Shown piece by piece: positions 10,525 through 22,622 of a stretch of DNA of 40,388 nucleotides (the stretch's first letter is position 1; the number at the start of each line of letters is the position of its first letter). The notes beneath the pieces are model-generated. The model was given only the letters and a program-made list of their open reading frames with translations. It was not told the origin of the DNA and searched no databases. This DNA comes from Hirsutella rhossiliensis (lineage: Eukaryota; Ascomycota; Sordariomycetes; Hypocreales; Ophiocordycipitaceae): contig NW_025408703.1 in NCBI RefSeq assembly GCF_020360975.1, positions 1 through 40,388 on the forward strand, in the 5' to 3' direction. A program made the translations under genes and the position numbers.

Positions 10525-12169
10525 TCAGAGCTTATGTACAATGCTGAACTTGACGCACTTGACTTGAGTCCATTCCTCCAGCGCCTCTTGGCCCAGGTCC
10601 CGACCGAACCCACTCTCCTTGAAGCCTCCAAAGGGGGGTATTCGAATTGATCGTTCCCCACATGTTCACAGTCACCTGGCCGCATTCGATGGCGTCGCTC
10701 ACGCGCATTGCCTTGTTGATGTCATCTGTGAAGACCGCCGCAGACAGCCCGTAGTTTGTGTCGTTTGCCAGACCAACAACTTCTTCCTCAGTCTTGAACC
10801 TGGCAATGCTGGCCACTGGACCAAAGACCTCTTCGCGCATGATGGTAGCAACGGGAGGCACATCCACGAAAGCCGTGTTTGAAACAAAATGTCCTCCAGA
10901 AGGGATTGAATATGAGTCGGCGCCATGAAGTAGCTTATTTCCCTCCTGCAATGCCGTCTGGATGTAGCCCGTGACTCGCGATTTCTGGCCGGCGCTGACC
11001 AAGGGACCCTTGGTGGTGCTGTCCAGCAAGGGGGTCTCCAGCGACCGAGTCCTTGGTGCGGGCCGAGAATTCCGCGACGTATCGATCATAGATTTCGTCT
11101 TGCACGTAAATGCGGCTCCCAGCGGCGCATATTTGCCCGTTGTGGACCGTGATGCCCATCGTTGTATGAAGCAGCGCGTTTTCCCAGGATGCATCGGCAA
11201 ACACAATGCTAGGACCTTTGCCCCCAAGCTCCACGGTGACTTTCTTCAAATTGGTTCGCGCCGAGCTTTCCAAAATCCTCCTGCCGACCGCGGTGCTTCC
11301 CGTAAAGGAGATTTTGCGCACCAACATGTGGTCTGCCAGGGCTTGGCCGGCCACTTGACCAAGACCGCAGACTATGTTGACGACGCCCGGGGGAAACCCC
11401 GCCTCTCTGATGAGCTGTGCGAGCTTCTGAGCATATAGGGGGGCGATTTCGGGGGTCTTGACGATGACTGTGTTGCCCGCTGCTATAGCCGGGGCCAGCT
11501 TCCACATTGTGATCATGCTTGCTCATGGGTAAATGACAAGCGTCAGCAAATCGGCATCAACGGCTGCCAAGGACTCGAAATAGTGGTGCCGTCTTACAGA
11601 GGAGCGTTCCAGGGCACAATGGCAGCGCAGACGCCAATGGGTTCCCGCCGTGTATATGCCATACCTCGGCAATACTCATGGATCGACCTTCGCTTGCCAA
11701 CCCACCCGGCATAGTAGCGGCAGGTCTCGGCGGCTTGCGGTATACTCATGGTCAGTGACCCACGGTATAACATGCCGGCATCAAGTGCCTCGATCGACGC
11801 CAAGTCCTCGGCATCGCGCTCAAGGAGGTCGGCCAGCTTGTTGAGGAGCGATCGCGACTTGTCAGGCGTGACGAAGCGCCATGTGGACTTGAAGGCATCC
11901 GCAGAAGAGGACACCGCACGATCTACGTCCTCGACCTGGGCCGCGGCTACCTTTGCGAGAAACTTGCCGGTGGCTGGATTTTCCAAGTCTATCGTCTCGC
12001 CGCGCGTGGCGGGAAAAGCTGTTGTCGATGAAAAGGCCGGTGGGGACTAGAGGCAACTTTCATGAGTGCCTTGAAGAGGAGTCGGGACCGGGGGCGGCGA
12101 ATTCGGTTCATCAATGATCTTACCAGTGACCTGGCGTCCGCCAGCGCCAACAAGAACTGCTTCTGCCAT
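10525..12169 (-). CDS. NAD(P)+-dependent aldehyde dehydrogenase (frameshifted in this sequence)
   Basis: It would oxidise an aldehyde to its acid, here plausibly the amine oxidase product. Exons (minus) are 12169-12124, 12046-11598 and 11517-10525, about 495 residues, typical of the family. Visible motifs are [10 protein letters not shown] (N-terminus), [26 protein letters not shown] (cofactor binding), VELGGKGP with the general-base Glu, [10 protein letters not shown] with the catalytic Cys, and [10 protein letters not shown]. The short first exon begins [15 protein letters not shown] and splices to VPTGLF. Frame breaks are near 10634 and 11032 (each one extra C in a C run) and near 12018. 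It converges on the amine oxidase gene and diverges from the Dabb gene, sharing an 883-bp promoter. The class is secure; phenylacetaldehyde specificity is inference. Confidence 0.9.
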
Positions 12170-13052
12170 TTAGCTGCTTCGAGGCCTGTAGACGTACGGT
12201 CGAGTGAATATAGAAGGGCAGGATAAAGCTTTCCGGCAAACAAATGTCACCTTCAACGTTTGGGAGGAATTCAATGATATACGATGGCCACGAAAAGCGG
12301 GACTGAAGCGAACTTCCACTAAGCATGGATATATAAGGCAGGCTGACCTTCGAGTCAAGTTGACCTGTTGGCAAATTGATACCTCGGTTTACAGTCCGAG
12401 CAGAGCTCCGGCCTCGATGAGCAGAGCCGCCGCAGAAACGTGGATGGCGTCTGAAACCAGACCTGAAGCGATTCGATAGCGCAAACCATTAGCATTTGGA
12501 ACTCGGGGAACCCAGGCGAGGCTTGCGGGTGGAGGTTCAAGGGTTTAATGCTGGGTTGCTGCCGTATTTGGACTGAAACGAAACGCAAAGGGCAGTTCCG
12601 AATTCCGCGATCCCTGGTGGTGATTTGCATCACGCTCTAGGCTGACGCAGGCTCGGGACGTATGTCACGTAAATAGCCAACGACGGAAATTCGGAACACT
12701 CCAGGTTTACGCATTGGCTGCGCTTTGCCGTGCCTTCTAGCGACCGCTTGGGTCCCGTTTCAGGGCAAGCGGCAGCAGCTGCACAGTTTGTAGACACAAT
12801 TCGTCGACTCCGTCGTCGAATAAACAGAGAATCTGTAGTCTAGAGGCAGTATCCGGTGCTACATGGCCTTGCTCGTTCTGATTCCGAGATTCCGTTCACG
12901 ACGTAAAAGGCCGTGGTGAGAGATTTATCCATAGACGTTCAACATACCTGATCGAAACGCCTCCAAAAACTCATCCACGATCCCCGCCAGCCGTGTTGCA
13001 ATCGAATTATTCTTGGACTTGTTTCCACGGAAAGTAGCAGGAGCCAGGAAAG
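12170..13052. promoter_or_regulatory. Bidirectional promoter region between ALDH (-) and Dabb (+) genes
   Basis: This 883-bp region has no conserved coding sequence. Both flanking genes are read away from it, so it should drive both. It contains the CGG-N8-CCG dyad at 12383-12400, about 215 bp from the ALDH start and 650 bp from the Dabb start. Confidence 0.55.
12383..12400. promoter_or_regulatory. CTCGG-N8-CCGAG dyad in shared ALDH/Dabb promoter
   Basis: CTCGGTTTACAGTCCGAG has perfect 5-base inverted arms around an 8-base spacer. It fits a dimeric Zn2Cys6 factor site and has the same CGG-to-CCG spacing as the dyad at 7437-7450. The regulator encoded at 13608-15889 is a natural candidate, but binding is inferred only. 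Confidence 0.4.
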
Positions 13053-13452
13053 ATGATTTCACCAATCCATCGAGTGACCCTCTTCAAAGTCCCCGGCAAC
13101 GAGGATCAAGAACGCCTGCTGCAGATGTACAAGCAGATGCCGACCAAGGCCGTCAAGGTCAGTCTGGCCCGCGTGCCGGCCCAGTATAAGACTCACAATT
13201 TAGCGTGCCTACAATTGTTAACGCGGCTTCACCCAGGACGGGAAACCCTACCTGCTTTCAGTCACGGCGGGAAGGCAAAGCCTGATCAACGGGCGCAGGG
13301 CTTCACGTTGGCAGTGATTTCTGTCTTTCGCTCTGTAGACGACATGACCTACTACGACAATGAGTGTGCGGCCCGCAGAGCTGAAAGCTGTCGCAAAGTC
13401 GGTGCACCAGGGCGCCATGATGGTCTTCTTCGAAAATGAGCTCTCGGGCTAG
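13053..13452 (+). CDS. Stress-responsive A/B barrel (Dabb) domain protein (frameshifted)
   Basis: This is a small ferredoxin-like alpha+beta barrel protein of the Dabb family. Members act as dimers, some as small enzymes, many of unknown role. Exon 1 is 13053-13157 (MISPIHRVTLFKVPGNED, then LLQMYKQMPTKAVK). A 79-bp intron (13158-13236) has donor GTCAGT and acceptor CAG. Exon 2 runs from DGKPYLLSV to VFRSVDDMTYYDNECAA and ends FENELSG at 13452, near 105 residues in all. Two frame breaks occur: near 13270 (a G missing from a GGG run) and near 13375 (an extra C in a CCC run). It is divergent from the ALDH gene. A role in handling an aromatic intermediate is possible by context but not shown. Confidence 0.8.
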
Positions 13453-13607
13453 TCAATCAAGTATATAGGAAACGTTTATAGACCAAATGCAGAGCTTTAG
13501 CTGGCACCGGCCTCTGCTCTGCACAGCCTTCATACACAGAGCCTTTACACAAGATATACTAGCTCTCCATTAACTTTGCGTTGCTTCAAGTCTATGACAA
13601 ACTCATA

Positions 13608-15889
13608 TCAATCCCTGAAGTCGTCGAGAATCTCCCTCCTTCCATTCAACAAATCCGTGTCATCGGGACCATAGAAGTGAGCACCAAACTCTCCTGGAAA
13701 GTGCTGGCCCTGTCCGAGGGCATCGAAAATGTCCAAAAGATCATTTCTCATTTGAAACATGTCCGGGACCGAGTTGCTCATCTCAGTCTCGGGTATTATG
13801 TCACTGGTGGTCTGCGCATCCCAAAGACTGCTGCCATTGTCCGTCCTCATCGGATCCTGCAGCGCCTCTCGGAATTCAGACACGCCTGGTGCCTCACCTC
13901 CCGACAGCGAAGGGCTACCCCTCGCAGGCCCCATATCGTTGCTGGTACACGAACCGTCTGAGCTCTGGAGACCAAGGCTCCTCAAGCGCGGCAGCAGGCC
14001 GCGGATGCTTTCCACAGCCTCCGGCTCACGACGCTGTGGCGCGAGAAGCCCCGGACGAGATCAACCGCGTCTAGAAAAGCCTTCCTACAGGGCTCTGTGA
14101 ATATGTTGGGCGCATGACATACTGCGAGGAAAATCACCGCCATGGCGCTGACCAAAAAGTAGTTGAAGGCGTTTTGCTGCCGCGAGTAGATGTCCGTGGT
14201 TGCGTTCAAGTGTACCAGGATTTGCACGCTATCCAGCGCAATGTTGACCACCAGCCATGCGCTTCGTAGGTTCGCCGTGATGCTGGTTGTGTTGAAGAGA
14301 TAATGCTGGTAGACGGAGATGCGCGTGTGATTTCCGCGCAGGTAGAGCAAGGCCCGGAGCCGGTGCAAGACGCGAGGCTGGGTCCGTGCCGCGAGTCCGA
14401 GGCGCGGGTGTCGGAGTCGGAGATGGGAGGAATGGACTCGAGCCAGTCTTGCGTGCTCAGGTCCAAGCATGAACTGTCTCCTCAGGGATAGACTGAGAGG
14501 CGGAACCCAGTGGCGGAATAGCGTCCCAGAGCTTGGAGCAGAGCCGACCGTAGCCTACCATGCACGAGGTAGCAGAAATCGGAATCCTAGTCATTGGGGG
14601 CCCGTTAGTGTAATCGCGTTGCAGATTCGAGGTAGTGCTCGGCTCACCGGTTCAGGGAGACCGGGATCTATATCGCGGTCTGAGAGCGCAAAGGATAGGC
14701 TCGTCCCAAAGCTCCATCGGCGATCCAGCACGTAGACGCACCAAAAGACGCGTGTAGCCAGGCGACGAGTGTCCGGGTCCTTGAAGTTGTCAAACAAGCT
14801 CTTTCGGCGATGCAGACCCATCTCTAGAGCCTCGCGGGCAGCAATGCCAATGGTGCGCCACGCAAGTAGCTCGTCGTCGCAGTGGAAGTAGTAAATGCTC
14901 TGCGTATGGAGGGTCAGTCGGGGTCATGTTGAGGTGACCAACTCGGCGAAGGGAAAGCATACCAGCATAGTCAGGAGCTGGATCTCTTGAGCTCGACCTG
15001 GGGACTCGAGATCCTTGATACATTCCGCTCTACGGTCTCGGCTATTGTGGCACTCAACTTGCTTTTGCCGTGCGCCTCAACGGCCAGGGCGGTGGCTATG
15101 GCAACCTTGGCCATTTCAACATCTCTGGCGCTCACGGGGAGCTGCATTTCCTCTCGTACTTCGCCGCTTGTCGACTTGCCGCTTCGGATAAAGTCGAGGA
15201 TTTGCTGTGCCCGAGACGCGAGCTCGACAATGTCGATAAAAGGGTATACGGACTCGACCTCCTCGAAGACGGCAAGTAGCCTTGCCATCTCGCCCGGTGT
15301 GCAGTGATGCCAGAACTCGGCCTCGGACGTTATCTCCCGGAGGGGTTCGGCCGGAGACTGGGCGCCGCTCGGAGGGGGGGACTCGAAGGTCGGAATGCCC
15401 ATGCGCGTCAAGGATCGTTCGCCCACCAGGAGGCCAAAGGACGGTCTGGTGGGCCCGACGAACTGTGGCTGCTTCGGCGCAGCTTCCTTCTGGGCAGTCG
15501 AGGGAGACTGGACAATGGTCGTGTCCGGCGACTGCAGCGCCATGGAGGCGGGACGCGGCGAATGGTCTTTGAGCTGCTTGACAGTGCCCACCAAGTCGGC
15601 AACCTGCTGGCGGAGTTGAGCCATTTCATCGCTCAGAGACCGAACCTGGTCGCTGTAGCCGAGAGAATAGAATGTCAGCCTGGCTATGCATACCGATGCC
15701 ATCGGCGGGACGGGACGGACCTCTGATGCCGTTGTTTGGTGGCCGGCGGGGGCGATGCAGCGCTCGCAGCCCCATCGCCAGCCGGGATGCGCCAGGCTTT
15801 CTCTTCTTGCACTCGTCACTGGCAGCACATGATGTCTATGAGCCCTTCTGTCTGCATTCTTCACTGGCAAAGGCGTCTTGCCTACCATG
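13608..15889 (-). CDS. Fungal-specific transcription factor (Fungal_trans domain; Zn2Cys6 region degraded or misread)
   Basis: This is a likely regulator of the surrounding cluster. From the N-terminus there is a region near 15760-15800 with DECKKRK in one frame and WGCERC in another, suggestive of a Zn2Cys6 cluster broken by a frameshift. A coiled-coil-like linker follows (RSLSDEMAQLRQQVADLV), then the PF04082-like middle domain: QEIQLLTML, an intron at 14900-14962, SIYYFHCDDELLAWRTIG, FWCVYVLDRRWSFGTSL and ALSDRDIDPGLPEP. A long C-terminal part ends RREILDDFRD at 13608. A 41-bp intron is likely at 15653-15693. Frame breaks occur near 14030, 14440, 14992 and 15023, again single bases. The start is uncertain. 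The class is secure from the middle domain; its targets are inferred from position. Confidence 0.8.
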
Positions 15890-16550
15890 CTACCGGTGTG
15901 TACTTGCCACGCTTTGGTCGCCGTGGGCCTTCTGTCCCCAGGGATTGTCGCTTGGGCGGCCTGGGCCCGGCCTCGCCAGTCGCTGAAGCGTCATCATCCA
16001 TGGCCCTCGGCTCCATGTCAGTCCTCGGGGTGAGGTTCACTAGGCAGGGAAGAGGTGGGGGCGGAATATCGACACCACGTTTCCAAGCAGCGGTTCCGAG
16101 AGGGCGGCTGGCGTATGGGCTCTGGCGTTCACGCGGAAGAATGGGATATTACTTACGGATGTGGGCGTTTACTGTACAAGTATTGCATGGCTCACAGAAT
16201 GCAGGACATGACTCGCTCCCCCGACCCTTGCTCGGACCCGTCAGCCGCGCGTTCCGACATTCCGAGGGCTGCCGGTATGAAAACTTGTGCCGTCTGTAGC
16301 CACCGCCGCCTATCATCTGTATTCCCCAATTGAGGTCCCTGTGGTGGATCCATTGCTGCATCATTGTATCACTGGTTACTGCATGGTGGCCCCCGGCCTA
16401 TTGCTAGAGTCATGTTCGCAGTCTACATTGCTTGAAACTTGGCAGAGGCGGGTAGATAAAGAGGCCATGGGACTGAAGACAGGCCTGTTCAGCCCCAGTC
16501 CGAAGCCGTCTTCCCCAACACTCGCATTCATCACCTGCACGTTGCCTCTC
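15890..16550. promoter_or_regulatory. Divergent promoter region between transcription factor (-) and P450 (+)
   Basis: The two genes are read away from this interval. The frame preceding the P450 Met at 16551 is open back to 16287, so a longer N-terminus is not excluded. I searched it for the CGG-N8-CCG dyad seen in the other two promoters and did not find one. Confidence 0.45.
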
Positions 16551-18211
16551 ATGACCATAGCACACCTCCTCCTTTCCCTCAAGGACCAGCTCCTTTACAA
16601 TACAGGGCAATCGGTTCTGGTCACCTTTGTTGTGGGCCCCCTCATATACCTCTTCATCAACGAGCTTGTCCGGCACAATGCCCGCATCAGTGGCATGAAG
16701 GGTCCTCCGGGTGGCCTTTGATTGGGAACCTCTGGGACATTCGCGTCAACGCTGCCGAAAAGTATCGAGACTGGGCGCGCTCGTTCGGCGATGTCTATCA
16801 GATCCAGCTGGGAAATGTCCGGTCGTCGTCATCAACTCGGCCGCGGCGGCAAGGCCATCTTTGGCCAGAATGCCCAGGCCATGAGCTCGAGGCCCGAATT
16901 TTACACTTTCATAAGGCACGCACCGTCCCCATCGTTACCTCTCAAAATTATGGCACACTAACGGCTTTGCCTAGATTCTCTCTGATACGGCCGGTACAAC
17001 CATTGGAACGTCACCCTATAGCGACTCGCTGAAGCGTCGCCGCAAGGGCGCCGCCTCGGCACTCAACAAGCCTTCGGTGCAGACGTACGTTTCGCACCTT
17101 GACGTCGAGACCCGCGATTTTATCAAGGAGCTGTACACCTATGGAGAGGCCGGAACAGCCCCGACCGACCCAATGCCCATGATCCAGCGCCTGTCCCTCT
17201 CCCGCGCCTGACCTTGAACTGGGAACCCGGTTGAAGAGCCAAAAGATGACCTCTTCGACGAGATTACCCATGTCGAGGAGATTAGCCGCTTTCGGTCTAC
17301 AACGGGCAACCTCCAGGATTTCATCCCTATTTTGCGCCTGAACCCCGTTAATCTTCACTCGGCCAAGGCCAAGAGATGCGCAGCCGGCGCGACGCGTACC
17401 TGTCCGCCCTCAACAAGGGACTGGATGATCGCATCGCCAACGGCAGCTACAGCCCTTGTATCCAGGCCAACGTCATAATGGACAAGCAGGCAAGGCTGAA
17501 CAAGGATGAACTCACTTCCATCAGCTTGACGATGCTTTCTGGCGGTCTTGACACCGTGACCACACAGGTCGCCTGGTTCATGGCCTTTCTCTCTCAGCAC
17601 CCCGAAATCCAAGAAAAGGCCGTGTCGGAGATACGCAAATTTTACGACGACAGCCAGCCAATGTGTGAATCTGCCGACGACCAGAAATGCCAATACATTG
17701 TTGCCCTTGTACGTGAATCGCTGCGATACTTTACCGTCCTGCGCCTTGCTGCCGCGGCATCCGTGAAGACCGTTGTCTACGAGGGTCTCACGATCCCTCA
17801 GGGGTCGGTGATTTTCCTCAACGCTTGGGCTTGCAATATGGGTGAGTCGAGAATCAAGCCCCCTGCCCAGGCTGGAACGAGCTAATGCGCAAAGACCCCA
17901 ACGTATGGTCCGATCCTGAGGTCTTCCGTCCTGAACGATGGCTGGAGCTACCCGACGCCCCTCTATTCACATATGGCGTTGGCTACCGCATGTGCGCTGG
18001 GTCGTTGTTGGCCAACAGGGAACTCTATCTCCTTTATATGAGGCTATTCAACAGCTTCCGCATCGAGAAGCATGACCAGGTTGACTGCCACCCGATACGA
18101 GGCAATGCGGATCCCACCAGCTTGGTGGCAATGCCAAAGCGGTACCGTGCCCGGTTCGTGCCTAGAAACCCCGGAGCTTTGGGAAAAGCCATGCAGGATG
18201 AAGATACCTAA
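16551..18211 (+). CDS. Cytochrome P450, CYP504-like (phenylacetate hydroxylase family; frameshifted)
   Basis: An ER-anchored monooxygenase. Its sequence reads like CYP504 enzymes, which hydroxylate phenylacetate or 3-hydroxyphenylacetate on the way to homogentisate (PhacA/PhacB in Aspergillus nidulans). Exons are 16551-16915, 16975-17841 and 17895-18211, near 515-520 residues. Visible are the N-terminal membrane helix (SVLVTFVVGPLIYLF), a GPPG hinge, I-helix SGGLDTVTT, the K-helix ESLR, FRPERW, and heme motif YGVGYRMCAGS followed by LLANRELYL. Intron 1 has a GC donor. At least eight single-base losses (near 16711, 16820, 16851, 16910, 17208, 17222, 17243, 17371) break the frame, while similarity resumes each time. 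Subfamily and substrate remain inferred; the P450 call is firm. Confidence 0.85.
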
Positions 18212-21042
18212 GATTCGGTCGCTTCCGCGCGAGATCGGTTTCTCAGACGGGTTCAGATGCCATGCGTCTTTGGAGAGAAGTCGTGCCCCGATGCAACAAA
18301 GAAATTGGACGGTGTGGCTGTTACACAACGCCGATAGCGCATAAAGTTAGGTAACCTAACTGGATATTGTAAATACTTTTCATGAGTCTGCTGGCTACGC
18401 AGCGGTACGTTAGCTGGACTAGCTATGCTTCTTATCAGCGCCGCAGGTCGATGCAGAGAACATATCCTATGAATGATGACGAAGCAACTTCATCTCCGCG
18501 GCAAATGTAGTTGACAATGGTCTTTGAACCGAATCCACTGTCGATTCAAATAAAACAGGTCGGATAAAGTGCTCATGAAAACACGGTGCAAGGCTGCTGA
18601 TATTTAACTTGGCTCGTTGTGGGTAGCAATCGCTTTGGAGACCCCGTAGGTGCAGAGAAGAGAATAGCGAGGTGACGATCTCGCGCCAAGTTGCGCATGC
18701 TCGAAATCAGTCAAGGGAACATGCTGGCAGGCGCCGAACCTCCAGGACAAGACCTGGAAAAATGACGTTCGGTTAACTTATTGTCCAAGTCGAGTGACGA
18801 ATGATTACGTCGGCGAACCCGAGTATCGCCATTCGGCCTTCGTTCACGTCATTGATATGAAACTTGGCTAGCCAGATATCGGAGCAGAAAAAGACTACGG
18901 ACCCGCAGCAGGGGTTCTGGGTGTGATTGAAAAATCTAGCAGCACGAAAGGAGAGGGTTATAAGCAAAGGGCGCAAGCGACGTGAACAGAATTGAATGCG
19001 GCAAGAAATGCCTGGCGGCGAGGAAGGGCTTGCTTATCAGAGAGAGAGTATGTCAGGTTCTGCTCCGTTCACAGCGGCTGCAGGAGGGTCAGAGTAACGG
19101 AATCTGGTGTGGCTCGTAAAGAGCAAAAGCAATGGGCGGGTAGGTGTACTCTCCGTCACTAAAGACCGGACCCCTGTTCAGCCACTCGTCAGCTCTGATG
19201 CCTGCGGAAAAGTCGATGATAGCATAGTAATTATAAATATAGATGAAGATGGAACTATTCATTCGTGGCGACGGCAGCTCACAAACTTACTATATTTCGG
19301 AAACTCTACCGGATGACTGAAGGCGCCACAGCTCCCTGTCCACCATTGTCGTGATAGAAGAGCGTCCGTGCTTGATTCAGGAATGGGGACCTCCCGCGAA
19401 TACGCTGTGTGAAAGTGCCTTGTGTACTCAGCGATGCAGGATAAGAGGAGGCTGCCCAGGTAGGGATATTAATGTTGGTGGGAGTCGGCAGATATGTCCC
19501 CTGGAGGAGATATGGCAGATACAAAGTGGAAGAGGATTAATTCAGCCTCGAAATTTGGGTCCCTCGACAGTATTTGAAGATGTACCGCACCAAAGATGTA
19601 ACTATTGCAGAGTTCTTCGTTGCCATACGGTTCACGCTATTCAACGGGCGTATTGTTAGCCAAAGTTTGCTGCCCCGGTGCCTTGTATCACGCCAAGGTG
19701 TCTAATTTGCGCGTACCGAGAACATCATTCCTTTACGCCAAGGAAGCGAGCTTGCTTCGAAGCTGACAGGCTGAAGATCTAAACCGGGTGCTGTTCACTC
19801 ATAACTTACTCTATTACGAAGGGCATGGCCACTTGTCATCGATGCCAAGCCGACTGGCTGCCCGAGAGTTGATATAATCTCCATTTCGGCCCTACAACCT
19901 TATGTGGCAACCTAGGTGTGCCGGTCCCGGTAGCCAGCTGCCCTCGAGTCCTCGAGTCCGGGCTCCCGTACGCACTCTTCGCCCTGTTAGCTGATATATT
20001 TGGCTGCTGTACTTCGTGGAGAGGCATGGAAATCTCCAACAAGTCACAGCCTGTGATCACAGATGCTTCACATAGCTCTCACTATCGGTCGTGTCTGCTC
20101 TTTCCCCCGGCCAAGCCTTTTAGCTGTATTCCTTTCTAATACCAGAGAGCAACATTATTGTTACGGCAATAATGACATAACATACTCAACGCCTCTCCGA
20201 TGTTTCCATCGCCTGGTCTGCCTTCTACCAACGCACTACAGATGATCATTCAACTTTACCAGTATTAATCTTGCCGGAGTTATTTGTAATAAATGAGACG
20301 TGAACTCCAGTGTCAATCAGGTGAAAAAGCTCAAACCCTTACTCGAGAGACTGGCCAGAAGGCCAGAAAATTATTAAAACGATAAGAGGCGAACAGGTAG
20401 CACGTGGAGGTAGGTGGATGTCTGAACGGCAACTTACGTCAGTAGGAGTAGAACTCCTCGGAGAAAGTCAGGGGCTAAACCTTGAGAGGAATGCAAACGG
20501 AAACCGGTATCAAGAGGCATTATTGATTAGAATGGAATGAGTTTTGGGGAGAGAAGATAAGAGATTATGGGTTGAGCCTTCAAGTTAGAGTATATTTGGC
20601 AGAGCGAGGCATTCACCCAGTCCAGATTTATTAAACTAGGGTCGCTCATAAACGGTACATGCTTATGCTTCAAACCCTCTATTTATGTTACGACGTGGCA
20701 TTGGCCGGCGGCGTCTGGTCGAATGTGGCCACCTATAGAGTCTGAGATGGAACATGTCACCCAGCTCTTCTAGACGTCCCGGCCTTGCATGGCAACGTAA
20801 TCGGAACGCATAGCCTCCCATAATGTACATGTACACAACTGATCCGTAGCGAGAACCACAGACCTCGCAAGGGGCGTCTTTGCTCGCAAATCTAGCATGT
20901 CTAGAAACATCAAAGAGAATAACGAGCAAACGCTATCATGCTAGGGGCAGGCGGTAGACAGGTGTACGTGGAGGCCGCGACGTTTGTAAGCGCCTGGTCT
21001 TGTCTGCTTCTCAGCTGGTGTGATTCGCCTCGTTGCTGGGTT
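18212..21042. other. Long intergenic region, no gene recognised
   Basis: This is about 2.8 kb of ordinary-composition DNA without RIP bias. Open frames are short (under about 105 codons), overlap on both strands and show no family resemblance I can name. A small palindrome AGGTAACCT lies near 18352. The right end should include the 3' UTR of the zinc transporter gene. Confidence 0.55.
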
Positions 21043-22622
21043 TTAAGCGAATGCTCCGACAATGGACATGCCGAGGGCTTCGAGAGTTCGAGGTCAGCGA
21101 CAGTTGGAAGCTATAGTCGGGGTGATTTCTTACCTCCGCAAGAACCCAGGCAAACGCAATGGCCTTCTTCTTGCCGTTCATCAAGTGATTTGCCTCCTCG
21201 GATAGGAAATCCTCGGCCAAGAGGTCGACCAGAGCGGCGTAGATAAGCAGACCCGATGATCTGAGTGGAAATTATCAGCCTGAAGAACAGCCACAGGCTT
21301 GGTTGCTGGGCTCCGGTGGAGAGGAGGTACACTCACATGGCGTTGAAAACACCGACGATGATAAGCCCGAATGCGCTCTCGGGATCATAGCTGCTCCGGG
21401 TGATCAAGCCAATAGCCTGACCAATGGGGGCCGTCGTCCCAAAGGCAAAGACTAGCAGCCACGGCCGATAGCTTCCCTTGGGATATGGCACGGCGGCGAT
21501 TCGGGATCCCAAGCCAAGGCCCTCAAACATTTGATGGAACAGAATGGCGACCAACAAGATGACGAAGCCGTCAATAGTGATGGAAATCGTCATTCCCACG
21601 AAGACGGAGTGGAATAGAATGCCTCCCTCCAACAATGTGATGTTTGTCGACATCTTCTTGAACACCTGTGGGTCGACGGCTTGGTTCTCCTCGTCCAAGT
21701 AGACCACCTCGGATGTAGAAACCTCACTCCATCCTTCACCTTGGGCGATCGCGAGTTCGATTGCTGCTGCGAGTTTACCAAATCTATCATTTGGTTGTGT
21801 TGGCGAATATATTGTTCGTAGAAGACGACGAACCACGCGGGCATGGTTGATAGGCTATCTCGCGCATTGTCGTCGTCGTAAACGTTAGAAGCAACGTGCC
21901 GCTCGTAGACGCTCTTGACAGACTGAATGTCAACAGGCTCTTTCCTGTCCATTGGGAAACCGTAACTGGCCTCATCAAAGGCCGGCGGTGGTTGTTTATG
22001 GCGAGGCGAGTGCAGGGCAGCCAGCTTGTTGAGGTCGAGACTCTCGCCCGTGGGCCCGCCGTGCGAGTGTCCTCCCGTCTTCGCATTGAGCCACATCTCA
22101 ACCCCAAAAGTGAACAACGAACCCATCATGATGACTCCGGGAGTGGTGGATAATCCTTTGTAAAAGGTTGGGAAGGCATGGGTTCCGAGGCTCTCAAAGG
22201 CGGTGGGAGAAGCTGGGCCGAAGGTTTAGCCAAGACGCCTCCAGTTGGTGTGGTAAGCTAGCCTTAGGAGCCGGACTCACATGAACAAAGGCAGTGGCTA
22301 TGAGAACCCCGGTTCCGAAATGCTTGCAAGCAAAGAAGACTTTTGGGGGAATCTTCATCCACTTGACTTTCTTGGCCACCACGGGGAAGCCACAGCCTGT
22401 TGGGCGTGAAGTCAGCGCGGGGCGCTTCCTGCGGGAAAGCTGCAGCAAGGGGAGTCGGGCTTGACCGTACCTATGCATGATGCTGCCAGAACCAGGACTA
22501 TCAAGTCATCAGTATCGAGTCTTAGCAACGCGGCTAGGCTACTCACAAAGCCCTGCTACGTGCAGGCCCAAGTCATATTCTGCCGCTTCCTTTTTACATT
22601 GAGGCTTTGCGTCTGCATCCAT
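21043..22622 (-). CDS. ZIP-family zinc/iron transporter
   Basis: A plasma-membrane or organelle divalent-metal importer of the fungal Zrt type. Exons (minus) are 22622-22547, 22497-22471, 22396-22281, 22212-21337, 21260-21134 and 21077-21043. The protein starts MDADAKPQCKKEAAEYD, and its first helix continues through FLVLAASCIGCGFPVV across two introns. Helix FGTGVLIATAFVH is followed by FPTFYKGLS and the second-third helix region. A long loop with the His-containing GGHSHGG follows. The signature helices are GGILFHSVFVGMTISITID and ILFHQMFEGLGLGSR, with the His and Glu metal ligands in place. The C-terminus ALGMSIVGAFA is typical. One base (G) seems missing at the last donor (near 21135), and the loop near 21780 may hold another shift. 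It has no evident link to the amine cluster. Confidence 0.9.

Noticed and set aside
13608..15889. Complete Zn2Cys6 cluster in the regulator
   Set aside because: DECKKRK and WGCERC fall in different frames and the full six-cysteine pattern cannot be read, so only the middle domain is used for the call.
18212..21042. Short open frames between the P450 and zinc transporter genes
   Set aside because: They are under about 105 codons, overlap on opposite strands, lack splice-consistent extensions and show no family resemblance.
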